NCBI GenBank assembly: GCA_050084515.1
Contig: CM114272.1
Coordinates: forward strand, 59,582,001 to 59,646,000
DNA from: Blasia pusilla
Taxonomy: Eukaryota > Marchantiophyta > Marchantiopsida > Blasiales
Direction: 5' to 3'
Length of the DNA: 64,000 bases
A model generated the notes under the pieces. The model was not told where the DNA came from. It worked only from the letters and a program-made list of their open reading frames with translations, and did no database searches. Made by a program: the position numbers and the translations under genes. Positions 22,001 to 32,865 of this stretch are shown piece by piece. Position 1 is the stretch's first letter; each line of letters begins with the position of its first letter.

Positions 22001-22637
22001 TATATCATCACTCATGTGAAAGACTTCAATAAATCACCTTCATCAGCATAGTGCACTACTCGAGCAAGCCCACAGTGCTTGGTACTAGCTACCAAATGAA
22101 GTTACCAAAATTCAGTTTCGAGTCCAAAAATCGTGACAGATCTACATGTCGACCAGTATCCAAATGAACTATAGAAGAAATGTCAAGGGAGATTCAAATA
22201 CTACAAAAGTCGTGAAAATGACTATACTATCCAACTAGGGGAGATTATACACAAATCACTTCTATATCTTTCAAGTCCATCTGATCAATTTTCCATGGTA
22301 CTTGGAGATGCAACTCTCGAGCCCAGCTCTTCAAGTGATTCAATGTCATACAAAAAATATTCATTTTTTAGAAAGATGAGATTTGGAGTACTATCCATCC
22401 CTAGTAGAGTCCCCTCGGGTATGAGAAAGTAGGTGTAGCACCAACCCGCAGATATTGAGTGCTCTCGGTCGAAAAGACTTAAGTTTGAGTCTTAAAGGTT
22501 CACGTGAAGACATGTCAATTTTTGGATCAACACTTGATAGTGTAGAGCTCATATGTATTAGTTGAATCGACGATAAATGTTATCTAGAAGATATTATCTA
22601 CCCATGTGTAAATGTTTGATCTCATTAAAATACTCTC

Positions 22638-23278
22638 TGTCGTGCGCATACACATCGCTACACAACATACATCGCTGTCACCGAACACACACACAAACAC
22701 GCATGATCCCATGCTAACTCATGGCATCCAAACAACGAGACAAGAAGTACCAAAATATCTCCAATAAAGTAAGCTCCAATCTCTCTCTACACCATCTCAC
22801 ACCATAGCTCTCAAAGGTGTGCACTCTCTCTCATGTCAAACCAAACCCACTCTCCTAATGAGAGGCTCAGGTTACACTCACAAGGCAAGGGACCATAGCT
22901 CTGCCGCCTCATGCCAAGAGGTTCAACAAAGAGAGAATGAGCTCTCAAGCTCTCTCTCCTTGAGGTATATCCCTCCCCTCTCCCAAGCTCTCTCCATGGT
23001 AACCTATTCTCCCAAGTCACCTCCTTGGCTCTTGACCTGATGTAGGAGGTCAAGGGCCACTTACCAAAAATAGTAAGTCGATCATATACTCAAAATGGTA
23101 ATTACCTAAAATAGTAAGTTCCTCAATATGGCTCCAAATGAGCCAAAACGAAGGGGAAACCTGCTATCTCAGGTTTCCAAGGGTCTCAGCAGGTCACCCT
23201 TGACCTACTGGGCGTGTCCTCCACTACTCATGAAGGCGCTTTATTAGATCTCACCGATCTATCCTAAAAGACGTGACA
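22638..23278 (-). repeat. Candidate gypsy 3' LTR, copy A
   Basis: On the minus strand it begins TGTCACGTC and ends CGCACGACA, giving TG...CA ends over 641 bases. Its last 128 bases (22638-22765) recur at 23281-23408, between the LTR and the polypurine tract. The partner 5' LTR is not in the window, so the assignment rests on ends and position. Confidence 0.55.
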
Positions 23279-23280
23279 GT

Positions 23281-23408
23281 TGTCGTGCGCATACACATCG
23301 CTACACAACATACATCGCTGTCACCGAACACACACACAAACATGCATGATCCCATGCTAACTCATGGCATCCAAACAACGAGACAAGAAGTACCAAAATA
23401 TCTCCAAT
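23281..23408 (-). repeat. Extra copy of the LTR terminal 128 bases
   Basis: This is nearly identical to 22638-22765 in direct orientation and abuts the LTR candidate with two bases between. It looks like the terminal part of a second, truncated LTR in tandem. It contains an (AC)n run, cacacacacaaac. Confidence 0.85.
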
Positions 23409-23513
23409 CGCCCCCCTAGCTGGTGGTTAGGTCCCTCTAACTCCAGATAGCCATCTATCCCTACCTACCATGACATACATCTCTCGGACGCTAAGAGCAA
23501 GAAGGCCGGGTGC

Positions 23514-24671
23514 TCATGTGGCCCCATCGTTAGTCGCCTCCTTGTCATCCATGTCACAGACACAAGTCGAATGTAGAACTACCTTCTCTATGTACATCCT
23601 GGGACACATCCATCGTCCCTGAGGAACCCTAGTGAGAGGTGGCGTCAAACATGCCATATGCCATCCTCTCGAACACCCATCACAGACTAGCATCGTGGCC
23701 GCACCACGGGCAGAACCACACAACATACAACGCAAGCCTGCAGGAACTACTGCTAAACTTGGATCTACTGTACCATCAATGTTAGGAAGGTGACATGGCG
23801 CACAATTACGCACATGGTCCTTCCATACCATACCATCGCGTCCCTCCAGCAAGAGAACACCCGATGGCAAAATGTCACGCACTCTCAGGATATTGCGCCC
23901 TGCAGTCACATCCAACGTCGTCGGTGCCGTCTGCTGCAAGTAGACATAATCTTCCTGATGAAACCTCCGGATAGTTGGTCGATAACCACCACCTCGAATA
24001 GTCGCATACCTCAACGTATCCCGATGCTGTGCAATCGCCAAGTCCTCGAACGCCATGGGCATCACTCTCCGAAATAACTCAGCCCTCTGAGAACATGCTC
24101 GCACCCATACATCTGGGTCATCAAGGTTCAGCACCTCACCAACATCTCGACGAATGGCCGCAGGTAAATCTGGCTCTCGGCCATAAAGTAGCAAGTACGG
24201 TGAAAAAGACGCTAAGGATGCCTGCCTGCTGAATCTGTATCCCATCGCCAACCATGGCAACTCAAGGTCCCAATCTCCTAGGTGACCTCTCTGCAAGCCA
24301 TACTTGCGTAAACCCCTCTTCATAAATGCACAACTCTCTCCGCTTAATCCATCCGCCTCGGGATGATCTCGCGAAGTCGTGCGGTGGTCGATCAGGGCCT
24401 GATCACACAAGGCCTGGAACTCACCGTGAAACTCGATACCCTGGTCTGTCAACACCTCAGCCGGTGCGCCATAATGACTCAACACTCTGTCAAGGAAGGC
24501 ATAAGCTACTCCCTCACTCGCTTTGCCAGGCAATGCAACCAACTCGATCCACTTCGAGAAGTGCTCGACCATCACCAACACATAACGACTGTGACGCTCC
24601 GTCAAGGGCAAAGGTCCTGCAAAATCCAAACTCCATCTATACCCTAAGCCCATGATCGGTAATGGATGCAA
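23514..24671 (-). CDS. Gypsy integrase core with C-terminal PHD finger (copy A)
   Basis: This open frame of 385 codons is the C-terminal part of the pol polyprotein. It has the integrase core with the first catalytic Asp in LDFAGP and the second in LTDQGIEF. The Glu region follows DHPEADGL but reads SGESCAF in this copy, an altered frame compared with copy B. The integrase C-terminal domain follows (FHQEDYVYLQQTAP, VWKDHVRNCAPCHLPN). Residues 315-358 form a PHD finger (RCMLCG, VCDGC, RGWHMAC, RWMCP). PHD fingers read histone H3 tails and may steer integration, as chromodomains do in other gypsy elements. One extra C near 23600 changes the end: the last zinc-binding Cys is replaced by a 27-residue tail that copy B lacks. 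Confidence 0.85.
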   Translation of the reverse strand: MHPLPIMGLGYRWSLDFAGPLPLTERHSRYVLVMVEHFSKWIELVALPGKASEGVAYAFLDRVLSHYGAPAEVLTDQGIEFHGEFQALCDQALIDHRTTSRDHPEADGLSGESCAFMKRGLRKYGLQRGHLGDWDLELPWLAMGYRFSRQASLASFSPYLLLYGREPDLPAAIRRDVGEVLNLDDPDVWVRACSQRAELFRRVMPMAFEDLAIAQHRDTLRYATIRGGGYRPTIRRFHQEDYVYLQQTAPTTLDVTAGRNILRVRDILPSGVLLLEGRDGMVWKDHVRNCAPCHLPNIDGTVDPSLAVVPAGLRCMLCGSARGAATMLVCDGCSRGWHMACLTPPLTRVPQGRWMCPRMYIEKVVLHSTCVCDMDDKEATNDGAT

Positions 24672-26497
24672 TCAGGAGTCGGAGCATTGAACGATGCTCG
24701 GACCCGATCACACACCATGCACTGGCAACAAAGCTGCTGAACGCGCCCGCATGCCTCGCCACCAATACTGAATGGAGCAAGCTATACGTCCGCTTCACCC
24801 CAAAGTGACCGAACTCCTCGTGGGCATCTTGCACTAGTCGTGCTCTCTGTGAAGGATGCGCACTACGCGCACTCGCCATCCTCCCAAACCCTCAAAACAT
24901 GTGTCCCCTCCCAACGGAACCGCCGGCCCGTTGTAGGATCCGATCCGCTCTCTAGCATCCATGGTGCTCGTAAGGTCGCCAAGAGAAGGTACTCTAAGAC
25001 TACTCCATCATCATGAATATCTCGGCCACTTGTCGTGTCCTCACCGCCTCGGGATCCAAGGACTCTCCACTAGACCTCGCCATCGAAGTCTCACACACTC
25101 GGCTCTCCATAGCCAACATGCCTAAATAGGCTGGCGTGTGCCATCCTGGCACCGACTCCTCATCACTCTCTCCATGCCATCGAGCTCCAGTCGCATCTCG
25201 CCGACTCGGGCATGGGTTACGACTCAACCCATCGCATCTGGTTGAGCGCCCCAGTCTATGTACCACCTGAAAATCATACTCCCGCAACAACAGAGCCCAT
25301 CTCGCAAGCTTCCTGTAAGCTTGTCGGACTCCATCAACCACTTCGGTGGTTGATGATCGATGATGATGGTAAAGGGTTGCCGAATAAGTAACACCTGAAA
25401 TGCGCGCGACACCACACCGCAGCCAAGCACTCACCCTCATACTGGTAGTACTTTGCTCTGCAGCGTTGTTCGAGCGGCTAGCGTAAGCCACCACGAACTC
25501 TCTACCCTCATCATCATGTTGGGTGAGCACCGCTCCAAGCCCCAACATGCTCCAATGTATGTGCAATCGAAAGGACGCCCGATCGGTCTCCTCAAGATGG
25601 GTGCGGACGTCCACCTCGCCCTGAGCAAATGAAATGCTCACTCCCGCTCATCCCCAGTGCCACTCGTGATCCACCTTGGTCAGCAAGGTCAGCCGCCAAT
25701 CGAATGAATCCCTTGACGATCGCGGATAGAAGTTCGCCAATCCCATGAATGCGCGAACACGGCTCACATCCTGAGGGCGTGGAATGCGTGAGATAGCCTC
25801 TACCTTCGCTGGCTGAACACCAAGGCCCCTGGGTATATCGTATGATCCAAGTACTCAATCTGGTCGAAGAAGAACTTGCACTTGCCTAGATGTAGCTTCA
25901 GCCCATGTAATTGCAATCGTCGAAACACCTCCTCTAGATGTTGCTCATGCTCCTCAACCGTGGCGCTAAAGATTACGATGTCATCAATATAACACCTAGC
26001 AAAATCCGACCAGCCAAGATCCTATCCATGACCCCTCGAAACTCAGCCGGGCATTCTTTAACCCAAATGGTAAGAACCGCCACTGTACAAACAATCCTTC
26101 CCGTGAGGATCGATGCCCCAAAATGCCGTCTTCCTTTTGTCCTCCAACTGATAGGCAGCTGATGGTATCCGGCTCGCAAATCCAATGAACTAAAGACCTT
26201 TGCGTGACCAATCGCATCAAAGATCTCCTCAGGGGTGGGCATGACATACCTATCTGACTTCGTCTGCCGATTGATAGGTCAGTCATCCCCACACATCCGC
26301 CTATCCGTCCAGTTGCCATGCACATCCTTCTTGGCGGGCATGACAGTGGCAGATGCATACTCCCCATGCGACATCTCCACTAGTCCTGCTCCGACCAAGT
26401 CCTGGCTCCTACTCTGAATCAGAGCCCTCTCCATATCACTATACTTGTAGGGTCGTCGGAAGATCGGCATATCACTTGACAACTCAATGCGGATCCC
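24672..26497 (-). pseudogene. Gypsy RT, RNase H and integrase N-terminus, broken (copy A)
   Basis: Homologous to the longer open frames of copy B (61710-63936) but split into many short frames. Recognisable pieces include the integrase zinc-finger portion (AHEEFGHFGVKRTYSLL, 24637-24879), RNase H (HWSMLGLGAVLTQHDDEGRE and KLARWALLLREYDFQVVHRL, 25000-25641), and RT (AKVFSSLDLRAGYHQLPI, 25973-26242, and MPIFRRPYKYSDMERAL, 26279-26482). Many breaks coincide with loss of CTG or CAG relative to copy B. It ends abruptly at GGATCCC. Confidence 0.85.
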
Positions 26498-29400
26498 TCA
26501 TTACATCTTAGTTACTTGGGATCCCTCATTACATCAATCACTTGGGATGGCAATCCTTAGGGGTTGTGCTCAAAGTCTTGCAACCCTCTCTTTAAATACA
26601 TATTGTTTCAAGTATGGTGGATTTATCCTTTGTAGTGCCACATCCCTTTTACTAGGCCAAAATATTCTCCTCTCAAGGCCAAAACACACTTCTCTCTAAG
26701 GTCAAAATCTATAGGATAAACCATAGAGGGAAAAAAACCTCATTACATCTTAGTTAGTTAGAGGTAGGTAGGTTGGTCAGGTGTAACTTCAACTTGAGAT
26801 ATTGCATAAGGTTGGCGAGAGGTGTGTTGTGTTGGAAAAATTGTTTATGGCCATTTCCCTATTTTGGTCTTAGTCAGTCAGATCACCCATTGATTGAGTC
26901 CAAGTTTTCATGTGGACAAAATCCGTGTCCGTGGACATGTCCATGTCGGTGGACTTTATGTCCGTCCTATGGAAGGACTTATCCGTATGGGCCCAACTTT
27001 CCCTTCTTTCTCATTCCCTTAACTTGCCTTCGTGTTCCATACTCTACCATTTCTTCCTTCCTCCACCTCCACTCCCTCCTCCATTTTTGTGCAACCATGA
27101 TTGAGTCAATAATGATTGAGGTTATCTTTGGGATGACTATTTTTGGGGGAAGAGCCTATTGGTACTTCCCAAGGATATGAGAGAGGAAGAGATAACTTTG
27201 CCAAGTCATCTTTCCCATGTTGAGCCTTAGGAGTATCTCGTTTTGCCACTGTGTGTAGGAACTAGGGTACTAATGTCCGGATTCCTTCATAGCAAAGGAT
27301 GTATGTGGCTCGATATGCCTATGGGATTAAGGAGTAGAATCCACTCCTTAATCCACTACCTCCTTCATACTAGTTAAAGCATTAATTGGAAGCTAAAAAA
27401 AATTTCATGGATCTAACCTTGCCACTAAAAATGGCGCCATACATGAAAGTTCTCTAACTTACAAGTAATGGATTCAGAAATCTCCATTTTTCCACTTTTG
27501 AGACTTGTAACAAACTTGCAATTGTGTGAGTAGTGTAAGATGCAATTCATTCTTTTAATTTAGCACTATTGTGTTAAAAGCCACAAAGTACTTGCAATAA
27601 AGAAGCAAAGGGGACAAACCTATTCACCCTTAACTCCCATTTCTTATTATTCCCTTAACCCCCACTTCTTATTATCCCCTCATCACCAATTTTCCTACAT
27701 TCAGTACTATTAAGTTTCTTGTGCTAAGTAGGGGAATATACATTCCTAAATGCCTTTTCCTATTCCATACCTTAACTTAGTCCTAAGTTTTCCTTTCTTA
27801 ATTCAACTTCCTTATTTAAAACTAGTCATATCATTGTAAGCATGAGAGGAGTCCTTAAAGGATAGATGTTAGAAGGAAGAGCAATAGGGGATTTCATAAA
27901 CCCATCCCATCTTAATAATCTAAATGTCTTTGTATCCTCTATCCATGCTCTTGCCAAATACTAAACTGACCAAAGAGTAAACTAGATGCACAATAGAAGC
28001 CTCTTATATTATCCCTTAGTTTGAAAACATCCTTGAATGAGAGCATGCTTCAAACTAGAGACGATTTCACAACTAGTCCCCATTTGCTCAAGCAAAAATT
28101 GCTTGTCAAGTCTTGTAGGCTCTAAAGAAAAGTGTAAGTGAATTTTAAGTAAAAGGAAAGTGTTATGCCCATGCACCCAATATCACTGCAAAGGTAGGTA
28201 TGTGTCTGCAGCGAACATCCATATTGCTGAAGAATGGTCCATGCAAATTGGACCATGCAAGCATAGGCAAGTATAGGTCTTGAGCTTGAGGAAATCTCTT
28301 GCAGCTTGTTTCATCAATTTATTTGTATTGCGAATACGCATCATCATCGCCAATAAAATTGAGTTTGAATTTTTGTATTTCCCTCTTGAATTAGTAACTC
28401 TAGCACTCACTCATGATTTGTATGTGTAAGAGATACACACAACTCTCTAAGAATATAGTATGTGTACATATTCCTAGCTCATCCTCAATATAAGGGTAGC
28501 GGCATCACATGAACTTTCCACTCCCATTTCTATATATCATAACATAGTAGAAAGACAAGGCCCATAATGATCCATAATGGAAGTGTCTATTCTTCCATGA
28601 TCATCCATGGATGACCTTTATACATACTGCAAAAAGTAGGTCATTACAAACGTAGAAATCACATTGTATATTAATGTAAGTATATGAAGATAGTGACGTT
28701 CTTAACTCTTTCTTAAGTTTCTCCCCGGTTCTTCCATGTTAGGAAAAACAAGTCAAAATAACCTTATGTCTCAAACATCTCATAATCTTAAAGATCATAC
28801 AAGTAAAAAGTGTGATATAAGTTATCTTGTAGAATTTGATCCTAATATGTGTATAGAAAAAATGAACCGTTAAAAAAGATGATCTAGAATAAGAGCTCAT
28901 TCAAGGAAGGATTTAGAAAAAATCTTCAACTTTGAAAAGGAGAGAAAAAAATAGAGTTTATGTTGGAAAATATTCTTAAGATGAGTGATTATTTCTTTAA
29001 CTTCTTGAATAAGGGATTTGCTGTAGAGATTTCCATAAAAGTGAGGTTAGACATAATACTTTTAACAAGATATTGTATATGATATAATTATTTATTTTTT
29101 TCAATAAAACTACAAAAAATTTGGTTATTTCATTCCCACGTAGAAAAAAAAGTGTAAGATCAAAGATAGTTTGTAAATAATTATCTAATATTTGGTGTAT
29201 GAAAAACCTTGTATATTAGTGGTTTGTGAAAAATTAGAGATGGATATAGATAAGAAAATTCCTAATTATTAAAAGATCAAGAAATATAGTTTTTATTTTG
29301 AAAATATTTGTAAGATATCTTCTCCATTATATTATGTACGGTTATGTTGGGAGCATGTTAGTTTATCTATGCTATATTTTTGAAAAAAAAGGAAGTAACA

Positions 29401-29609
29401 TCCTTATTGAAAATTGAACCACAAGAGGGATATTGAATGATTTGCTATATCAAAATGAAGAATGAGCTAGATTAGTTCGTAGTATGTATGGAGTCAAATC
29501 TATCTCTAACTATCTCTTTACTTTATCTCTTTAATTTAATGATGATAAATTTATTTTCTCATTGTAATAGAAGATGAAGAGAAATTTGGATCGGTGTTTG
29601 GGCTTAAAT
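26498..29609. other. Single-copy region right of copy A, no recognised gene
   Basis: Sequence not repeated elsewhere in the window except as follows. Bases 26495-26516 (ccctcattacatcttagtta) recur at 26738-26757, and 26575-26650 is a diverged relative of 90-160 in the block (ttgcaaccctctct, cctttgtag). Only short frames with no domain are present. A perfect palindrome GGACATGTCC lies at 26933-26942. The rest is AT-rich and featureless by eye. Confidence 0.4.
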
Positions 29610-29699
29610 TTATAGAAGGGACGATAATTACACATTTAAGATGGATTACTAAAAATTCCATAATCCATCTTAAATGTGTAATTATCGTCCCTTCTATAA
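29610..29699. repeat. Perfect 39-base inverted repeat with 12-base loop
   Basis: Arms 29610-29648 and 29661-29699 are exact reverse complements over all 39 bases, separated by ctaaaaattcca. A transcript would fold into an uninterrupted hairpin. It could be a small-RNA precursor, a foldback transposon or a local inversion-duplication event. No flanking target duplication was recognised. Confidence 0.95.
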
Positions 29700-30700
29700 G
29701 AGTGATGTCAAAGATTGAGAAACCATTTTATCTACATGCATATGATATTCACATAAAAAAAAAGCATCTAAAAATGCACAAGCACATTAACAAAAGGAGG
29801 TAAACTACCAAAATTTTGGCTAACATATTAGGAAAACTAGAGGAGACTAACCAACTCATATTAAATTTGGAAAAAAATGAGTAATATTGATCCTTTGGTA
29901 TCGTAACTCTGCTTAAGGTCCTCCTCCAAAAATTCACCAGAGAAAAATAGAAATAGAAATACTTCAATATTAAAAATTAAATCTAACCGGAAAAGCACTC
30001 TCAACGTACCTATTTGGTATTGTAGTCATTGCTTGACAAGGCGGACCCTAACTAACATAGATAAGTTGGAAGTGTACATTAGCGCTGATAAATAAAGTCA
30101 CCACGCGTAACGGTAGGAATATTCTAAGAATCTCATGCTAATGGAAGTCTATACGGACTCCGTCCACGTCCAAACTCCCCCACAAACAATGGAGAAGACC
30201 GGCGAATGGAGACGAACCCGAACTACTGTGCCAAAGGTGGAGTCTTGGCAATCCGCCGCCATTTAAATACTGTACTCTCTCTTCAGGGATTGTCTCCTCG
30301 ACTCCGTGTTAGGACCGGCGACTCAGTCGTTCGCTTCTCGATGATCCGATTGCAGCTAGAGAGGTTTGTGTGCGTCCCTCTGGCTGGTATAAGTGGGGCA
30401 TCGCTCTTCTCCTGATGATCAGTCTGAAGCGCATGCATCTCAAACGCCTCCCCTCCTGCAGATCTTCTTCTCCAAGTCGGCTCAAAAGTCTAATCCATAT
30501 CATATACTGGCGCTCTTCGGGCACGCTAACGAAGCGGCAACCTCAAATATTCCTGTCGGTCTAGGGCTTCAGTTTAATATATACTCATCTCGAGATCTTC
30601 TCTCTAAATTCGCTAGGGGGAGTTTTCTACTTTCGCTCCGGATCACTTTCTGCGCCGGCCAGTCCTTGATCTTCCACTGCGAGTTCGGAATAGATCACCA
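29700..30700. other. Region upstream of the first small gene
   Basis: The left half is AT-rich without open frames of note. From about 30090 the composition shifts towards balanced GC, and a TATA-like catttaaata at about 30259-30270 and ttaatatata near 30572 could belong to a promoter and 5' leader of the gene at 30701. Short frames here on both strands have no domain. Confidence 0.3.
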
Positions 30701-31226
30701 ATGGCCGATTACAATGATGTAAGTCAGTGCTCGCTGTAATCTGGGTGATGGTTCCCAGTGTTTATCTATGACCGCACAATACCATTTCGTGTGTAGTATG
30801 AGCTGTGACACCAATACTGATGCACTACCTGCCTTTTCTTTCGTCATCTCAGGTCTTTGGCAACGATGATTGTCCTCCTTGGCTCACTGCTTCTCAGGAA
30901 CGTGACTTCGACGGTGAGGCCACCACAGTTGATCAGCTGTATCCCAAGGCATTGGGTGCTGGATTCTCGTGCGGAACTTCGCGGTCACGGCAGACTCCGG
31001 TAAGAGAAGTTTCAGAGTCCATTCGCTCTCAAACTAGTGTTGATATTCAGATGCTCCTTTGGTCGGGGTGGACGCTATAAATCATGGCGTTCGTATCTCT
31101 GGTAAAATCTGGGGTGCATTGCTCATTTTCGCCTGGTACTGATGAGAAAGAATGTTCTGGCAGATCGTGGCGACTGACGGGAACACTACACGCGCAGCAA
31201 CAGTAGCTATCCTTCATCGTGGCTGA
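30701..31226 (+). CDS. Putative three-exon small protein gene, paralog 1
   Basis: Proposed exons are 30701-30718 (MADYND), 30853-30999 (VFGNDDCPPWLTASQE through RQTP) and 31164-31226 (IVATDGNTT... to TGA). Introns of 134 and 164 bases have gtaagt/gtaaga donors and catctcag/tctggcag acceptors, and all junctions are in phase 0, giving 75 residues. The strongest support is a related locus at 34960-35584 with the same exon-intron borders and a last exon of identical length (63 bases). There is no signal peptide, membrane segment or known domain; the hallmark is the acidic start followed by DDCPPWLT. I do not recognise the family. The frame through intron 2 stays open to 31080, so an intron-retaining form is possible. 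Confidence 0.45.
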
Positions 31227-32865
31227 TCCGCATCTGCGAGGGCAAAACGGAGATTGAAATAGACTCTGAAACCATATCTAGATACGGAATATGACCTATG
31301 CATGGAAAACCTTGGAATTCGAGGAGCAGGATCGAGATGCACCACCATCCAATTCCCTCCATAGGCAGAGCATGGTCTCGCAGGGCATCGTCACAAAGTG
31401 TGGATCGAGCTGCACTTTGAATCATGATGTATGCACATCTGCCAATGCGCCGAAAATTTTCGCCAACAAGATCTTGGAGATTATTGAGGATGGAGGTCGA
31501 TAAGCGGCACACGAAGAAGAAGTCTCCAGGAATGGAAAAGAATATAAGACGCAAATCCAAATCGATTTCAATGGTTTCCTGGATAGTAATGGCTGGAGCC
31601 AATGGATCAAACTTGATTACCTGACCGCGTGTGTTACCGCCTCGAGAGGACTACATTCTTACACCTTATCGAATCGTCTTCTAGAGACTTCGGACCAAAG
31701 CAGTCACGGAAAGGTGCTCTATCGCGTTTCATGGAGATAATCCAAAGGAGTCACGGGAAGGTGCTCCATGGCGTTTTAAGGAGATAATCCAGTGAAAGTA
31801 GTATGCCTGTCCTATTCCCAGTCATCTACAGTCACAATTTTGATCACCCTTTACAGACCCGGTCAGTTGAGAGGAGATTCCTGATCCCTAAATGCCCAAC
31901 CGAGCTGCGATGTTGATCGATCATACATCTGTAACGGCACTAGCTCCTGGGAGCATGACCAGAGACATGAGGCTTTCTCATGAGACGGCCTGGACATAGA
32001 AAAGTGCACCAAGTCGGAGATGCTGAAGAAACGTTGACACGACCTCAACTTAGAATGGCAGCCTGAATGCATTGCATGTGGATCCGATCTATTTTATTGA
32101 GAAACTGACTCGAATTGAGTGAATAAAACGAATAGAAAGATTTCATGTAAATACACGTCTCCATAAAAAATTCACTTACTGATTTTGTCTAGTTCTCAAG
32201 ATTGTTCGGATAACCGTCTTAAGTGCAACCAACAAGCTCTGGGGCGTGTCAATCCAACAATGACAAAACACCGGAGAAATCGAGAAAATACTGTGAATAT
32301 ACACGAGAGCAATCACCTTCCAAAGAAGACAGTTCCGTTCCGAATTTGAACGATTAATGGCGAACACTTTGGTCACAACACTTAGAGTATAAATGGCAGG
32401 ATTCAAACAAAGTCACGTGTATGAGATTGTAAGCATACGCAGAAAATCACATAGTGTCTCCTTTCTACTAGACTTCGAATGGAGTTGTTGAGTCATTACC
32501 CAACAGCCACAAAATCTTCACATTGTGTGAAGATGTATCGAGTTTTATTAGGATTTTTCTAATGTCGATAAATCACTCCGTGTATACCAAGGAAATACTT
32601 CCAGCGTTTGCTCTGGAGGGGTTGTGTACGATTGACGTCGAGTTTAAATTATCCTCGTCTCCAGATTCCCTCACTGTCAACTTTGGACATCGTACACACT
32701 GGCATTCTAACTTGCTAGAAATCGCGGTGAACACTCTCCTTACGACCCCAGCTACTTGAGCTGTGCTTACCGCTCAGTCAACCGCTAGGGCTTAGGCCTT
32801 CTGTACCCACACGCTGTTACTAGTCATTTTTCTCAGAAGCCTTGGCAGACGACGAGCTTCGAAGG
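31227..32865. other. Downstream of paralog 1, unassigned
   Basis: No frame with a recognisable domain. It contains a two-copy 47-base tandem repeat at 31702-31795. The frame at 31291-31503 (70 codons) shows no family resemblance. Confidence 0.35.
31702..31795. repeat. Two-copy 47-base tandem repeat
   Basis: Units start agtcacgg at 31702 and 31749, share aaggtgctc and ggagataatcca, and differ at several positions. The period equals that of the minisatellite at 32866-33355, but the unit sequence is different apart from short words. Confidence 0.8.

Larger units (their letters stand above)
15832..22637. other. AT-rich stretch with no recognised gene, copy A
   Basis: About 6.8 kb between the Helitron and the gypsy LTR. 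It holds a 3 x 79-base tandem repeat (16720-16951), a 378-base segment absent from copy B (18667-19044), homopolymer runs (A near 18918, T near 20110), and a 9-base-arm palindrome agccaaatg-c-catttggct near 21050. The longest frame (20939-21361, minus) has no domain and is not maintained at its start in copy B. No tRNA or rRNA gene is convincing. Confidence 0.5.
1..26497. repeat. Large direct duplication, copy A
   Basis: This block matches 37762-63876 almost base for base in the same orientation, with an offset of 37761 at the left end. It carries the same nested transposons at the same internal positions. The left limit is unknown because the match already exists at base 1. The right limit is the 7-base word GGATCCC at 26491-26497; after it copy A runs into unrelated sequence while copy B continues in gypsy reverse transcriptase. 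Copy A is about 380 bases longer, mainly because of a 378-base AT-rich segment near 18667-19044. It could be a true segmental duplication or an assembly artefact such as unmerged haplotypes. Confidence 0.95.
22638..26497 (-). mobile_element. Ty3/gypsy element with PHD finger, truncated copy A
   Basis: Read on the minus strand, the order is reverse transcriptase, RNase H, integrase, PHD finger, a G-rich polypurine tract (agctagggggg, about 23409-23419), then a candidate LTR. Protease-RT-RH-INT order identifies Ty3/gypsy. The upstream part (Gag, protease, start of RT and 5' LTR) is absent because copy A stops at GGATCCC (26491-26497). Small indels break most of the RT and RNase H coding region. 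Confidence 0.88.

Noticed and set aside
26933-26942. GGACATGTCC palindrome with surrounding gtccgtgg/tcggtggac as a regulatory site
   Set aside because: Short, single, and without a nearby gene; expected by chance at this scale.
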